Positions 1-9,640 of a DNA stretch of 24,112 nucleotides are shown piece by piece. The DNA comes from a virus. Position numbers and translations under genes: made by a program. The stretch covers positions 1 to 24,112 of IMG/VR virus record IMGVR_UViG_3300047461_000095; one strand, written 5' to 3'. The notes beneath the pieces are model-generated. The model saw only the letters and a list, made by a program, of their open reading frames with translations. It searched no databases and was not told the DNA's origin. The first letter of the stretch is position 1, and every line of letters starts with the position of its first letter.

Positions 1-510
1 AAGTTTGACACGGTAGCATCAAGCGTAGTGATCCTACCTTGTTCTACGCTGATATCACTATCAGTAGCATCTACTCTATTAAACAGATCGTCCGTAACGC
101 TGGTGTCTGCCATGAATCCAGTGAGGTTACTATCAAGACTACTTACCGACGCTTCTAGTGTGGTGATCCTACCTTGTTCTACGTTGATATCACTATCAGT
201 AGCATCTACTCTATTAAACAGATCATCGGTGACTGTAGTGTCTGCCATGAATCCAGTGAGGTTACTATCAAGACTACTTACCGACGCTTCTAGTGTAGTG
301 ATCCTACCTTGTTCTACGCTGATAGCACTATCGTTTACAGTGATCTGATTTTGTAGATCATCGGTGACTGTAGTGTCTGCCATGAATCCAGTGAGGTTAC
401 TATCAAGATTACCTACCGACGCTTCTAGTGTGGTGATTCTATTCTGTTCTACCAATAGGTCACTATCAGTTGCGGTGATCTTATCGAGTAGTGTATCTGT
501 AGTACCTGTT
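1..510 (-). repeat. 135-bp tandem repeats (45 aa) in the fibre-like gene
   Basis: The marker tctgccatgaatccagtg begins at 106, 241 and 376, an exact 135-base period, and a further partial copy runs from 1 to 105. The two best copies differ mainly in one block near their ends; the copy at 376 is more diverged after about 80 bases. Each unit encodes 45 residues containing LTGFMADTTVTDDL, a variable part with DATDSD, then VEQGRITTLEASV. The period is a multiple of three, so gain or loss of units keeps the frame. Confidence 0.95.
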
Positions 511-3341
511 GTTGCATACTGTCCATTAATAGTATTGACCGTACCGCCAAGAGATGTTATCTGTGATTGTAGTGAAACGAGGCCACCGCTGTCTGCGGTT
601 ACCTGTGCGGTCAAGGTACTGAGTGCGCTAGAGGTCGCAGTGATCGCACTGTCTGCTGTCGATAGATCGGCATTCAACTGGACAACGTCTTCAGAGATGA
701 CAGTTAAGTCGCTGTCTGTTGCATCTACACGACTGGTCAGTGTTGCAAGAGAACTTGCAGCGGCAGAGATCTGTGAAAAGTTGGAATCGATACCCGACAG
801 ATCAAGTGCGTCAACTGTTGCCCCGATACTGTCCACGCGTGAGGATATTGCAGACAAACCCGTTGCACTATCATTGACTTGAGTGGTCAACGACTGTAGT
901 GCCGATGCGTTCGCCTGCACCCCTGCACTGTCCAGACTTCCTAGGTCCGCTTGCAGTTGTGTAATCTTTTGCGACTCTACTGATAGAGCACTATCGGTTA
1001 ACTGGACAGAAGTCGTGAGTGCATCCGTAGCATCTGCGGCCGCTTGGAGTGCGATACCCGTTTCACTGTCCAGTACTTCTAGATCTGCACGTAGTGTTGT
1101 GAGTGCCTGTGATACTACGGTGAGGTCGCTGTCTGCTGCCTTCTCACTTACCGTGGTGGTCAGAGATTGTATTGCAGAGGCGTTCGCAGAGTCTGCAAGT
1201 TCTAGGTCACTGACCGATGTCTCAAGGTTAGTGATCTGCTGCGACTGTGCAAGAAGACCGTTCGCACTATCAGAGACAGTTGCCTCTAGTGAATCAAGTG
1301 CAGTAGATGTGACCTGTAAATCTGAGTCAAGTCCACTTAGACTTGCTGACAGTTGTGTCGTCTGGTTAGATACAATCGTTAGGTCACTGTCAGTCTGTGA
1401 CAGACTTGTAGTCAGTGCATCGGTTGCCGATACGTTCGCAGAAAGTCCATTCTCCGTGTCGGTTAGATCTGTGCGTAGATCAACAATGTCTTGGTTGATC
1501 GCAGTGATGTCTGAGTCTGTCGCGGCAATCTGTGTACTTAATGATGCCGTCGCTTCACCTGCGATCGCAAGGACCGCGTCTGAGTCAACCCCTTGGTTGA
1601 ACGCAGATTGTAAACTTGTAACCTGTTGTGATAGTGCAGTTAGACCATTTGCACTGTCACTCACTTGTGTCTCTAGGGATTGAATCGCAGCAGCATCTGC
1701 GGCAAGTTGTACTCCAAGATCAGAATCAATCGATGTGATTTGTGAACCTAGTTGTGTGATCAAAGATGACTGTGAAGTTATCGCGGAATCGTTCTGACTC
1801 ACCTGAGTCGTCAATGCCTGTTGTGCAGTTGATACTGCGGAGATCTCTGCACCAAGGTCAGAGTCTACTGTATTAAGTTGTGCTGATAAGTTTGTGACAT
1901 CTGACGCAACAACTATTAGGTCAGAGTCTGTAGCAGTGATCTGTGTTTGGAGTCCCTGTTCTGCGGTAGAAACTAGGTTAGTAACAAAACCAGAATCAAC
2001 ACCCGCAGTAAGTAGTGCGGTCTCTAGTGTCGTGATGTCTGCCGCCAGTAAGTCAATGGCACTGTCTGACATCTGGATAAGTGTCAGCAATTCTTCACGC
2101 GCATCTGCCGTTCCACTAATAAGGAAGTCAGAGTCGATCGCCGCAAGGGTAGACGAAAGTTGTGTGATGTCAGAAGACATGATAGTGATGTCACTATCGT
2201 TTGCATTGATCTGTGTCTGTAGTGTATCTATCGCGGTTGCGTTTGCAGCGACCGCAGTACCTGCGACATCTAAATCATTCAGTTGTGTTTGTAAGGAAGT
2301 AATGTCAGAAGCGAGAACACTGACTGCACTGTCTGTAAGTGTTATCTGAGAAGTTAGTGTTTGTTCTACAGTAGAAGTTGCACTTGTAATATCCGTTGCG
2401 ACTTGAGTTTCTAATACGGTAACCTCTTGCGCCAACGCGGTTAGATCTGAATCGGTTTCGGTTATCTGTACTTGTAACCCACTGATAGCAAGTGTGTTTG
2501 CTAGAACGTTACCTTGGAAGTCTGAGTCCAGTTGTGAGACTTGTGTCTGTAGAGACTGCAAGTCACTGTCAGATAATGTTAGTAGTGAGTTCAGGTTTGC
2601 AAGGAGTGTCGCCTGTGCGATGAAGTCTGAGTCCATCGATGCAGCAAGTGCCGAGAGGTCTGAGTCTGCCGCGACATTCGCTAACTGTAATGCAGCAATA
2701 CTTGCAATCAAAGATTGTAGATCAACTCCACCCAAATCTGTTTGGATTGCAGTTACGTCCGAGTCGAGTGCGTTTAGATCACCAATGATAATTGAACGTG
2801 CCGCACTGTCTGCGTCTGCCTGAGAAGCAATGTCTGACGCGAGTGCATTGATCGCAAGGGTGATCGCCGCATCGATATCATCCGAGTCAACTACCGCAAG
2901 AAGATCACTATCAAGTCCCGCGACAACGTTTGCAAGGTCCGAAATCTTATCACTATCCAGATCTATACGGGATGCAAGAGAAACAAGTGCCAGAGCGTTC
3001 GTGTCAATTCCCGACAGATCGAGGTTGTTGACTGTGTTTCCTATGGCGTTCACGTCACTATCAAGATTAATGATCGTGGTACTATGTTGGTTCTGTTGAC
3101 CTTGCAGCGCGATAATAATCGGAGAGTTCTGTACAGAACTATCAACATCTAAGTTTGATAGACCCGATGCGATCCCCGCATTGATAAGATTGGTTATTTC
3201 CTCTAAGGAACTACCACTACCAATTTGCGTGAGCGAGTAAAGTTCTGCGAAGTTCTCATTAATTTTTTCACCAGCGGAACGTAGGTTATCACCTGTTCCA
3301 TCGTTGGCACTTTGACCTGTGTTTATTATTTGTCTAGACAT
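1..3341 (-). CDS. Repeat-built tail-fibre-like structural protein (3' end cut by window edge)
   Basis: The frame is open on the minus strand from an ATG at 3341 to the left edge, about 1113 codons, so the C-terminus is missing. The N-terminus contains NDGTGDNLRSAGEKINENF, a pattern I know from the start of fibre and virion proteins of T4-like marine phages. The rest is a low-complexity chain of roughly 40-45 residue repeats rich in Leu, Ser, Thr, Ala and Gln, punctuated by Asp-Ser-Asp, and looks like a long alpha-helical coiled-coil shaft. The last 170 residues seen are near-identical 45-residue copies. An AAGGG ribosome site lies 9-10 bases before the ATG. It is the last gene of the minus-strand baseplate operon, 28 bases after the PE-linker protein. 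The fibre role is inferred from composition, N-terminal motif and place; no receptor-binding tip is visible. Confidence 0.8.
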   Translation of the reverse strand, partial: MSRQIINTGQSANDGTGDNLRSAGEKINENFAELYSLTQIGSGSSLEEITNLINAGIASGLSNLDVDSSVQNSPIIIALQGQQNQHSTTIINLDSDVNAIGNTVNNLDLSGIDTNALALVSLASRIDLDSDKISDLANVVAGLDSDLLAVVDSDDIDAAITLAINALASDIASQADADSAARSIIIGDLNALDSDVTAIQTDLGGVDLQSLIASIAALQLANVAADSDLSALAASMDSDFIAQATLLANLNSLLTLSDSDLQSLQTQVSQLDSDFQGNVLANTLAISGLQVQITETDSDLTALAQEVTVLETQVATDITSATSTVEQTLTSQITLTDSAVSVLASDITSLQTQLNDLDVAGTAVAANATAIDTLQTQINANDSDITIMSSDITQLSSTLAAIDSDFLISGTADAREELLTLIQMSDSAIDLLAADITTLETALLTAGVDSGFVTNLVSTAEQGLQTQITATDSDLIVVASDVTNLSAQLNTVDSDLGAEISAVSTAQQALTTQVSQNDSAITSQSSLITQLGSQITSIDSDLGVQLAADAAAIQSLETQVSDSANGLTALSQQVTSLQSAFNQGVDSDAVLAIAGEATASLSTQIAATDSDITAINQDIVDLRTDLTDTENGLSANVSATDALTTSLSQTDSDLTIVSNQTTQLSASLSGLDSDLQVTSTALDSLEATVSDSANGLLAQSQQITNLETSVSDLELADSANASAIQSLTTTVSEKAADSDLTVVSQALTTLRADLEVLDSETGIALQAAADATDALTTSVQLTDSALSVESQKITQLQADLGSLDSAGVQANASALQSLTTQVNDSATGLSAISSRVDSIGATVDALDLSGIDSNFSQISAAASSLATLTSRVDATDSDLTVISEDVVQLNADLSTADSAITATSSALSTLTAQVTADSGGLVSLQSQITSLGGTVNTINGQYATTGTTDTLLDKITATDSDLLVEQNRITTLEASVGNLDSNLTGFMADTTVTDDLQNQITVNDSAISVEQGRITTLEASVSSLDSNLTGFMADTTVTDDLFNRVDATDSDINVEQGRITTLEASVSSLDSNLTGFMADTSVTDDLFNRVDATDSDISVEQGRITTLDATVSN

Positions 3342-3366
3342 TATCTAACCCTTGATAGTAATGTGT

Positions 3367-3374
3367 TATTTATT
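3367..3374 (-). promoter_or_regulatory. Probable T4-type late promoter (AATAAATA)
   Basis: On the minus strand AATAAATA lies 26 bases before the fibre-gene ATG. It differs from the T4 late consensus TATAAATA at the first base. The TAA stop of the upstream gene (3370-3372) is nested in it in the same register as at the three exact late promoters that overlap a stop codon in this window, which supports the call. Confidence 0.45.
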
Positions 3375-5301
3375 CCTGTGAATATGTATTTCCGTCTTGC
3401 GTGAATTCTTCATCTGATCCACCACCAGAACCTTGAGACTCTTGGTTCGGTATGTCCTCATTTGGATCAGGATCTGTAATCGGAGGCGGAGTCGGTAACG
3501 GTTGTGTAGACTTCAGACGATAGTAGTCGACCTGACCACCAGAATTATAGGATGTGTTGTAAACACTATCTTCTTGTGTAAATGTCTGGCCACTCACGGT
3601 TAAAGTTGTTGGCCATTCTGTACCCAGTGGTCTTAGAACCTGATCTGCTGGAACCATCTGTTGACCGTTCCACCATACGTACCACAATCTAAAGGTCATA
3701 CCCCCATATTGATTTGTGGATTCCTGCCAATAGAAAATCGGATCTTCTTCTGAGTAGTACCAAACCTCTGGTTCAGGTTCTGGTTCAGGTTCTGGTTCAG
3801 GCTCCGGTTCTGGTTCTGGTTCAGGCTCCGGTTCTGGTTCAGGTTGTGGACCTGGCTCTGGTTCTGGTTCCGGTTCTGGCTCTGGTTCCGGTTGTGGTTC
3901 TGGTTCTGGTTCTGGTTCAGGAACCTCTGTGAGATCAACACGGATAACACCATACCAATCTCCGTTGAAGTTAAATCCTTCTTTGTCACCACGTTCATAC
4001 GTTGCGCCGTCCGGTCCAATGATTCGAATCGGATAGGTGTCCAGATCGTCCAGACGGTAAATGACTTGGTCGTTCCAGATCACAGTCACTTCGTCGGTTG
4101 GATCATACTCTGTCCACTTGTAGACAGGGAACGTCTCGCGATAGTGACTCACGTTGTTTGGTAATGCTGGTTGTGGTTCTGGATCGGGTTCTGGTTCTGG
4201 TTCAGAACCTGGCTCCGGTTCTGGTTCAGGTTCTGGTTCAGGCTCCGGTTCTGGATCAGCAACAGGCATTGATTGCGCGGGTTCTAACTTGGTAGGAGTC
4301 CCGTAGGTCAAATCAATGGTCGACTCAGATTCACCTTCGTCCAACAATTCATAATCACCACTCATCAATACAAACGGGTCGTCCATTGTCTGTGAGGACG
4401 TTCCTGCCCACTCTGCGATGTTATTATACACTTGGTTCAGACGATCGATGGTTACGTCTTCATAACGCGCCAGTGTTTCGAGTGACGATAGAATGAATGC
4501 GATATCTACCGGATCGGTTTCTCGCATCGTTAGTAGTGTGTATAACGAATCGATATGAATGTCCACACCATCTTCTATTACGATTGGATAGTTTGGTACT
4601 TCGAGAGGATCGGTTGTGGGTCCGGAACGGACGCCGATTTTTGTTAACGCAGTTAAGACGATATCATTTGCGATATGAAATCCAGCAGGGTGAACGAGTT
4701 TTTTATAGAGTTCCTCGTAGTCTGCGAAGGATAATCCTGTCTTTAGTAGTATCGAGAATATCTGATAACGTTCATTGTCTTGTATGTACTTGTAATCTTG
4801 AAAACGCAGATAACCGCGATTACGGATTTTTTCGCCCGAATGATTTTCTAACGGTGAATGATCCTTACCGAATAACTTCGACTCTCCGACGATGAACATA
4901 TCATTCTTCGGATAGTGTATCTCGACTTCTTCTCCAAAGAACGCCTTGAAGAATTGTTCGAGGGACATCTCTGTTCCCTTTGCGCGATAGAAGTTCGCTA
5001 ACAATCTTGCCATCAAATTGGGATTGTCATAGAAGGAACGGGACTCCAGTCCGTCACTTAATTCCCCTAGTAATAAGTTAAGGGACTCCCCTTCTAAATT
5101 AGAAATAGTACGAGATTCAAATAACGATTGTATCTGTTTTGAAAACGAACCTACTTCGTTTCCTTCCATATACTCGTAGTACTTCTCTAGGAATCCTATT
5201 AACTGGGGATAATGTTCGTCAAAGAAATCGGGTAGCGCATTCCTAACAGTGTTGGAATGAAATGATACCGCTCCTCTACGATCGTCTGTGAGTATAGACA
5301 T
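3370..5301 (-). CDS. Baseplate-region structural protein with Pro-Glu linkers
   Basis: The 643-residue protein has a folded N-terminal part (about 1-345) with [11 protein letters not shown] and many aromatic residues. This resembles a conserved virion protein found next to gp6 in T4-like marine phages; it sits where T4 has gp7/gp8 but I cannot assign it to either. The C-terminal half is modular: a Pro-Glu linker (about 347-380), a small domain (about 380-457), a second longer Pro-Glu linker (about 457-512), another small domain (about 513-600) and a Gly/Ser/Asp-rich tail. The two small domains share features (aromatic opening, Trp-Asn strand, then a Gly-x-Thr-Tyr/Phe turn) and may be duplicates. 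Its ATG shares one base with the gp6 stop (TAATG). A role in attaching fibres to the baseplate is inference. Confidence 0.75.
   Translation of the reverse strand: MSILTDDRRGAVSFHSNTVRNALPDFFDEHYPQLIGFLEKYYEYMEGNEVGSFSKQIQSLFESRTISNLEGESLNLLLGELSDGLESRSFYDNPNLMARLLANFYRAKGTEMSLEQFFKAFFGEEVEIHYPKNDMFIVGESKLFGKDHSPLENHSGEKIRNRGYLRFQDYKYIQDNERYQIFSILLKTGLSFADYEELYKKLVHPAGFHIANDIVLTALTKIGVRSGPTTDPLEVPNYPIVIEDGVDIHIDSLYTLLTMRETDPVDIAFILSSLETLARYEDVTIDRLNQVYNNIAEWAGTSSQTMDDPFVLMSGDYELLDEGESESTIDLTYGTPTKLEPAQSMPVADPEPEPEPEPEPEPEPGSEPEPEPDPEPQPALPNNVSHYRETFPVYKWTEYDPTDEVTVIWNDQVIYRLDDLDTYPIRIIGPDGATYERGDKEGFNFNGDWYGVIRVDLTEVPEPEPEPEPQPEPEPEPEPEPEPGPQPEPEPEPEPEPEPEPEPEPEPEPEPEVWYYSEEDPIFYWQESTNQYGGMTFRLWYVWWNGQQMVPADQVLRPLGTEWPTTLTVSGQTFTQEDSVYNTSYNSGGQVDYYRLKSTQPLPTPPPITDPDPNEDIPNQESQGSGGGSDEEFTQDGNTYSQE
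3768..3935 (-). repeat. Hexanucleotide repeat encoding the longer Pro-Glu linker
   Basis: On the plus strand the tract is built from ggttct, ggttca and ggctcc units, which encode Pro-Glu pairs on the minus strand with occasional Gly or Gln. About 27 dipeptide units lie in one block. A second tract of the same kind is at 4165-4262. Such arrays vary in length by slippage or recombination without breaking the frame. Confidence 0.9.
4165..4262 (-). repeat. Second Pro-Glu-encoding repeat tract
   Basis: This has the same ggttct/ggttca/ggctcc architecture as the 3768-3935 tract. It encodes a shorter Pro-Glu linker interrupted by Gly-Ser and Asp-Pro, and joins the N-terminal body to the first small C-terminal domain. 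Confidence 0.9.
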
Positions 5302-7094
5302 TATAATGAGACCTTGATATTCCCGTCATCAATCACAGCAGTTACTGTAGAAACTTCTGTATCTAATTCAAAGATATGGTTACGTAATGGACGCAACGTA
5401 CTTGGGTTTGCTGGTACTGCTGATAACTTAACAACAGCAAACAAATCATCTGTATAGAAAGATGTAATGTTGATGGTACCTTTTGTACTGTCATAAGTTC
5501 CGATATTCGATACTAATACATTATTATCCATATCTAATATCTGTAATACATTCGATCCTAGTTTATTCTTTATCACTGCTACTTTATCATTCCAACCAAA
5601 TTGACTAGAAGTAATAATATAGGTATCCTTATCAGGAGTCCCAATCTGTACTGGTAAGTTTGCAGTATAAGATAGTGGAAAATCCTTGCTGGACGTTACA
5701 ACAATAAATGTATTTACTTTAACATCCATACGACAGTTCAATATACTAGGATGAATGTTATCAATATCTGATAATAGATTAGAACGTCTAAATGTTTTAC
5801 CGAATGTTCCTAGATTATCCTTCACCCAATCCTCAATAAACTGAGATACTTTACTTTCATTCTCTTCGGGGGTGCCTATCTTCGTCGTAGGATCTAGGTT
5901 AAAGTGTGTGCGTAGTTCTAATCGAGTAATAGCAGGAACTACAAACTCCGTATCAATCGACATAACAGAAAGGTTGTCTGTAAGTTCTGTACGAATAGAA
6001 TCCTGTACAAGTTCCTGTCGAGATTCATCTACTCCGTCAATAAAATCAATTGCAACAAATACTTTTCCATAGACAGGGGGAACATTATCATGACCACCCC
6101 AGACCGAAACATTCTGAATGTCTGCACTATAGTTAGCAAGGATCTGCGCGGAATAATCATCTGCGGTTACTAAACGGTTTTGTGTAGTGAACTTTTTAGG
6201 GGCGAGCTTTTTGATTGATAAAATTCCTTCGCGTTCTAAACCCCCACCTGACAAGGTACCCTGTTCAATCGCCATAAGTAGGGGGGCCCCTGATCCTGTC
6301 GATAATGGACGGCTTGTCCACGTGTCCACTCCGTTCGCTTCGCTTCCACGTGTACTGCGATAGGTCACGACGATCTTATTCCCCGAACTTGGTCTTTGTC
6401 CCAGTACGTTTCCGTCAGAGAAGAACACTTCGTAGTATCCATTCGCGATTTCCTTGACCATATACACATGTGAGTCATAAGAAACATTTGACACACTCTG
6501 TACGTTGTGGTATACTATACTTCCATTCTCGGAGTCAAAGGATTCAAATACTTCTACGACCATGCTGTTGACATCTAGGTTCTGATCTGGTATAACATAG
6601 ACGGACTCTCCCGAATTAGCAAGGAAAGTCTTAGTGCGAGTTACACCTTCGTATACCATGACATCCTCATAGATGTCCTTACCGTCTTCTGTACGTGTAA
6701 CCATATGGTCAGCAGCAGTAGTGAACTTAAAGGTGACGCCGTCGACATCACCCAGTACTGTATGCCCTTTGGGTAGAGTGTGCTGTACGTCAGTGGTAGG
6801 TGTGGATAGAGTGAGACGCGCATTAGACCCCACTCTACTCATAGGAGTATACCCTAAAGTCTCTGCGTGTGCAACAGCAGAAGAACGTAACTGCGAACTA
6901 CTAAGAAACGATTCGTTAATCGCCATGTTCGCAATCAACCCATTAATGTGGGTGTTATACGCAAGCACATCCATAATACTAGACAGACCACTCGCTTCGA
7001 AATCATAATCCCTGTATTCGTCATACTTACGGAAATGATCTATGAGACTTGTCTTAATGGACGCAAAGTCTAGGTCACTACTCTTTATTGTCAT
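5301..7094 (-). CDS. gp6: Baseplate wedge subunit gp6
   Basis: The 597 residues are close to the usual size of T4 gp6 (about 660) and match its family throughout. The N-terminal helix region contains [20 protein letters not shown], and the middle contains the [13 protein letters not shown] segment typical of gp6/gpJ-like wedge proteins. In T4, gp6 dimers form the iris-like ring that joins the six baseplate wedges around the hub. The ATG overlaps the gp25 stop by 4 bases (ATGA) and the stop overlaps the next ATG (TAATG), so translation is probably coupled along gp25, gp6 and the PE-linker protein. The gp25-gp6 neighbourhood agrees with their direct contact in the wedge core. Confidence 0.93.
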   Translation of the reverse strand: MTIKSSDLDFASIKTSLIDHFRKYDEYRDYDFEASGLSSIMDVLAYNTHINGLIANMAINESFLSSSQLRSSAVAHAETLGYTPMSRVGSNARLTLSTPTTDVQHTLPKGHTVLGDVDGVTFKFTTAADHMVTRTEDGKDIYEDVMVYEGVTRTKTFLANSGESVYVIPDQNLDVNSMVVEVFESFDSENGSIVYHNVQSVSNVSYDSHVYMVKEIANGYYEVFFSDGNVLGQRPSSGNKIVVTYRSTRGSEANGVDTWTSRPLSTGSGAPLLMAIEQGTLSGGGLEREGILSIKKLAPKKFTTQNRLVTADDYSAQILANYSADIQNVSVWGGHDNVPPVYGKVFVAIDFIDGVDESRQELVQDSIRTELTDNLSVMSIDTEFVVPAITRLELRTHFNLDPTTKIGTPEENESKVSQFIEDWVKDNLGTFGKTFRRSNLLSDIDNIHPSILNCRMDVKVNTFIVVTSSKDFPLSYTANLPVQIGTPDKDTYIITSSQFGWNDKVAVIKNKLGSNVLQILDMDNNVLVSNIGTYDSTKGTINITSFYTDDLFAVVKLSAVPANPSTLRPLRNHIFELDTEVSTVTAVIDDGNIKVSL

Positions 7095-7534
7095 CTTGTC
7101 CTCGCAATGGCAACGTTCAAAGTAACTACTTCAAACGTCGTAATGATTTCAAACGTCACTCTTATGTTCACCGCATTATAATCACTATAGAGATCTACCT
7201 TACAATCCTGTAGACGTACTCGCGGTTCATGGTCACGTAATGTTTCTGAAACAACAGTCTCTACATCACCCTCATCGATCATCGTATCCAGTTCGAATAA
7301 GAGACTGCCTAGGTTTGCACCATACAATGGTTTGAATGGTACACTCCCATGATTCGTCATCAACAGATTCTTCACCGCCTGTTTCACAGAGGCAGCGTCT
7401 GTCTTCTTATAGAGATCCCCACTAGGTCGCGCAACAAACGCGCAGTCGATATCACTGTTGACTCTTGGAACAGAACTTGTGATAGGGCGGTTGTATAGAT
7501 TACCGTCTTCGACTGAGAATACTGATTCTGACAT
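7091..7534 (-). CDS. gp25: Baseplate wedge subunit gp25
   Basis: The 147 residues fit the gp25 family (T4 gp25 is 132). These are small lysozyme-named wedge proteins conserved in all contractile tails and in type VI secretion (TssE). The conserved core is seen in VKQAVKNLLMTNHGSVPF followed by YGANLGSLLFEL, and the ExR-type segment ETLRDHEPRVRL is present. gp25 links the wedge to the first sheath disc. A GGAGG ribosome site precedes the ATG, and an exact late promoter lies 20 bases upstream, so this is the first gene of a late transcript continuing through gp6. Its 3' end overlaps gp6 by 4 bases. Confidence 0.93.
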   Translation of the reverse strand: MSESVFSVEDGNLYNRPITSSVPRVNSDIDCAFVARPSGDLYKKTDAASVKQAVKNLLMTNHGSVPFKPLYGANLGSLLFELDTMIDEGDVETVVSETLRDHEPRVRLQDCKVDLYSDYNAVNIRVTFEIITTFEVVTLNVAIARTR

Positions 7535-7553
7535 AGTGAAACCTCCGTGGTTC

Positions 7554-7561
7554 TATTTATA
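7554..7561 (-). promoter_or_regulatory. T4-type late promoter for gp25-gp6
   Basis: This is an exact TATAAATA on the minus strand. Transcription should begin a few bases downstream, just before the GGAGG ribosome site of gp25. The TAA stop codon of the gp5-like gene (7557-7559) is inside the promoter element. Confidence 0.82.
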
Positions 7562-8330
7562 CAGGTTTGTCCGAAGTCCCCTTAGAGGAACCACTGAGGA
7601 TCTTATGCTTGTGTTTATTCAGAGAGATTCCCGCGTCAGTGTTCACATCGCCTCCCACAGAGACCTCACCATCGACTCTCAGATCCCCTGTGACGGTCGT
7701 GGATGGACAGTCTAGGAGAGTACTGCCTGCAACCTCTATCGTCGCGTCACCACCGATCACGACCTTACAATTACCCGATATCTCTATAGTTGCATCGAGA
7801 TCACCTACGATCTTTAAATCACCCTTAACGCGTATATACTCGTCTTTCTCCACCACGGTCTCACGACTGCCATCATGTTGCATCTCTGTGTATGTACCAG
7901 AAGCATGTTGTTCTCGTATACGGAGATTCTCACTGGTATCATCATACTCTTTGAAGTGTCCGTTCTCTGTTTGGTAGACCTTATTATACGGATAGTTCTC
8001 TGTAGCACGTTGATTTTCATCGCCTTTCTTTGGAATCGTACCTACCACGAGCGGGAGTTGCGAACTAGGTCCATCCAGAAACATCCCGAATACGTTAGTA
8101 CCCGTTAACATACCCAGATACTGTCCTGTACCTTCGTGTACTCCATAGATGGTTGGAATCACTATTTGTGCCCACGGTAGATCTTCATCTTTCTCTACGC
8201 CGTCATGTACTCCAAAAATTCGTACTCGAACACGTCCTATCTGGAGAGGATCATCTGCATTATTGACAACTGTACCTAGGAACCAGCGTGTTTGGTCTCC
8301 ATAGTATTCAATGAATTGTTTTGGTATCAT
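7557..8330 (-). CDS. gp5: Baseplate central spike protein (gp5-like, without lysozyme domain)
   Basis: The 257 residues have an N-terminal OB-fold region (about 1-110) with LGTVVNNADDPLQIGRVRVR and LPWAQIVIPTIYG, the signature of gp5/gpV/VgrG spike proteins. The C-terminal half (about 160-240) has alternating Gly/Asp/Val strands (GDLKIVGDLDATIEISGN) typical of the triple beta-helix needle. It ends with HKHK, reminiscent of the metal-binding HxH at the tip of P2 gpV. The glycosidase domain that makes T4 gp5 575 residues long is absent, as in many non-coliphage T4 relatives. It overlaps the gp27-like gene by ATGA, and gp27 and gp5 form the hub together. A trimeric spike that pierces the outer membrane is the expected role. 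Confidence 0.88.
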   Translation of the reverse strand: MIPKQFIEYYGDQTRWFLGTVVNNADDPLQIGRVRVRIFGVHDGVEKDEDLPWAQIVIPTIYGVHEGTGQYLGMLTGTNVFGMFLDGPSSQLPLVVGTIPKKGDENQRATENYPYNKVYQTENGHFKEYDDTSENLRIREQHASGTYTEMQHDGSRETVVEKDEYIRVKGDLKIVGDLDATIEISGNCKVVIGGDATIEVAGSTLLDCPSTTVTGDLRVDGEVSVGGDVNTDAGISLNKHKHKILSGSSKGTSDKPV

Positions 8331-9640
8331 AATGTATAACCACCATTAGTAAGTTTAATGCAAGAGAGCATGATATCATATCCATCTACTTTAAAAGAGT
8401 GTTTAGCAGCATAGATGAGATAGGTGCCTGATTTCTTTTGGTCATAGGGGTTTTCTTTATTATTGAGTACATCTGTTTTGAGAAATGCGAGATCAATTGT
8501 TTTACCAACAGAGTTATGTGTCTTATTAGCGAAATCGATACCTGAGATGACAATAGACATAGGATTGTGTTGAGTAAGGAGAGTCATAGCGCGGGTGATG
8601 ACATTGAGTCTATACTGTCCTTCAGAAGGAGATTCATTCAGAGAAGGTTGGTCATAAGCGTTAGTGCCACCGATCTGTGTGGTATGTCGTGAGATGATCT
8701 TATTGAAAGGTTCGTCTTCGAGTCCCATATCTTCGGTATAGAAAGGTTTGTCCTTTTGAATACCATCATCTTTAAGACGGGTCATGACATCCTTATGTAG
8801 ATCGAAGGTAACATGAGTCATCTGATTGGTTGTGACATCATAATATGAGTGTTTGGCGCCTACCAGACCTTTGTCTATGAGAGTGAGTAGATTGTCAGTA
8901 CCCTTATGTTTGAATGCCTTGATGGATCGTACACGCGCGGACTCTTCATCGTTCTGTTCTGCCGCAATATGAGAGAATGGATTCTTCTTATTCCAAGGGG
9001 GTTCTTCCATCATGGTTTTAAGGTCATTGAACTGAAGTTCATCCTTGACAACACTGGAATACAGATAGAAAGGATATCCTTCCTTGGTGGTTACTCTATT
9101 CTTGATCCAAGACATAGCGTCTAATGGAGTCATATTCGGAACGATGAATTTCATGTCCTGAATATCTTCACCCGAAGACTCTACCTCTTTATCGTCCAAA
9201 AATTCTTTAGCAATCTTAGGTAGGATAGTGGTGGCAGAACCAGAATAGGACTTATTGACGTTTTGTGCAGTAGAGTCGTACCAATGTTTCTCGATTAAGT
9301 GGAGAATGTGGACCTCGACATTGTTATTCAGGTCGGTACGACTGGATCCCATGAATTTGTCAATACGAAACTCTTTCTGCACAAAGACTCGCGAGAATCC
9401 GGTTGTCTGTTTGAGTTTGATACGCACAATGTCGCCCCCACGGATATCGTCACCTGACATGAAATCATTCATATCACGAAACATGATCTGTGCGGTCAAA
9501 TATGGTTTGTCGATGTGTTCGAAGATATCAAGGTCGGTTACTAGCGACTTAATCTCGATCTTCTTCTTCTTTTTTGCACTCGACTCGATCTCTACCGATG
9601 CGAATTCGAAAGGCGTGGAGATCTCTGTTAGTTTAGTCAT
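8327..9640 (-). CDS. gp27: Baseplate hub protein (gp27-like)
   Basis: The 437 residues have an N-terminal segment LVTDLDIFEHIDKPYLTAQI and a GDIVRIKL strand typical of the tube-like domains of gp27/gpD/VgrG hub proteins. T4 gp27 is 391 residues. The trimer would sit between the spike and the tail tube. A run of five lysines at about 24-28 precedes the first strand. Its gene lies directly before the gp5-like spike with a 4-base overlap, as expected for partners made in equal amount. Its ATG shares one base with the gp53 stop (TAATG). The family call rests on recognisable motifs plus context. Confidence 0.82.
   Translation of the reverse strand: MTKLTEISTPFEFASVEIESSAKKKKKIEIKSLVTDLDIFEHIDKPYLTAQIMFRDMNDFMSGDDIRGGDIVRIKLKQTTGFSRVFVQKEFRIDKFMGSSRTDLNNNVEVHILHLIEKHWYDSTAQNVNKSYSGSATTILPKIAKEFLDDKEVESSGEDIQDMKFIVPNMTPLDAMSWIKNRVTTKEGYPFYLYSSVVKDELQFNDLKTMMEEPPWNKKNPFSHIAAEQNDEESARVRSIKAFKHKGTDNLLTLIDKGLVGAKHSYYDVTTNQMTHVTFDLHKDVMTRLKDDGIQKDKPFYTEDMGLEDEPFNKIISRHTTQIGGTNAYDQPSLNESPSEGQYRLNVITRAMTLLTQHNPMSIVISGIDFANKTHNSVGKTIDLAFLKTDVLNNKENPYDQKKSGTYLIYAAKHSFKVDGYDIMLSCIKLTNGGYTL

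Noticed and set aside
1-510. CRISPR-like look of the repeated segments at the left edge
   Set aside because: The period is 135 bases, units are almost wholly conserved with no short repeat/variable spacer alternation, and they lie in frame in a protein gene.
28-3099. A series of plus-strand frames with Ser/Val/Leu-rich translations
   Set aside because: They are antisense shadows of the minus-strand fibre-like gene, whose frame is open across the whole stretch and has a recognisable N-terminal motif and regular repeats.
3696-4295. Overlapping frames rich in Asn-Gln or Leu-Val-Gln in the Pro-Glu region
   Set aside because: The hexanucleotide repeat opens several frames by composition alone; only the 643-residue frame has normal flanking domains and gene-junction signals.
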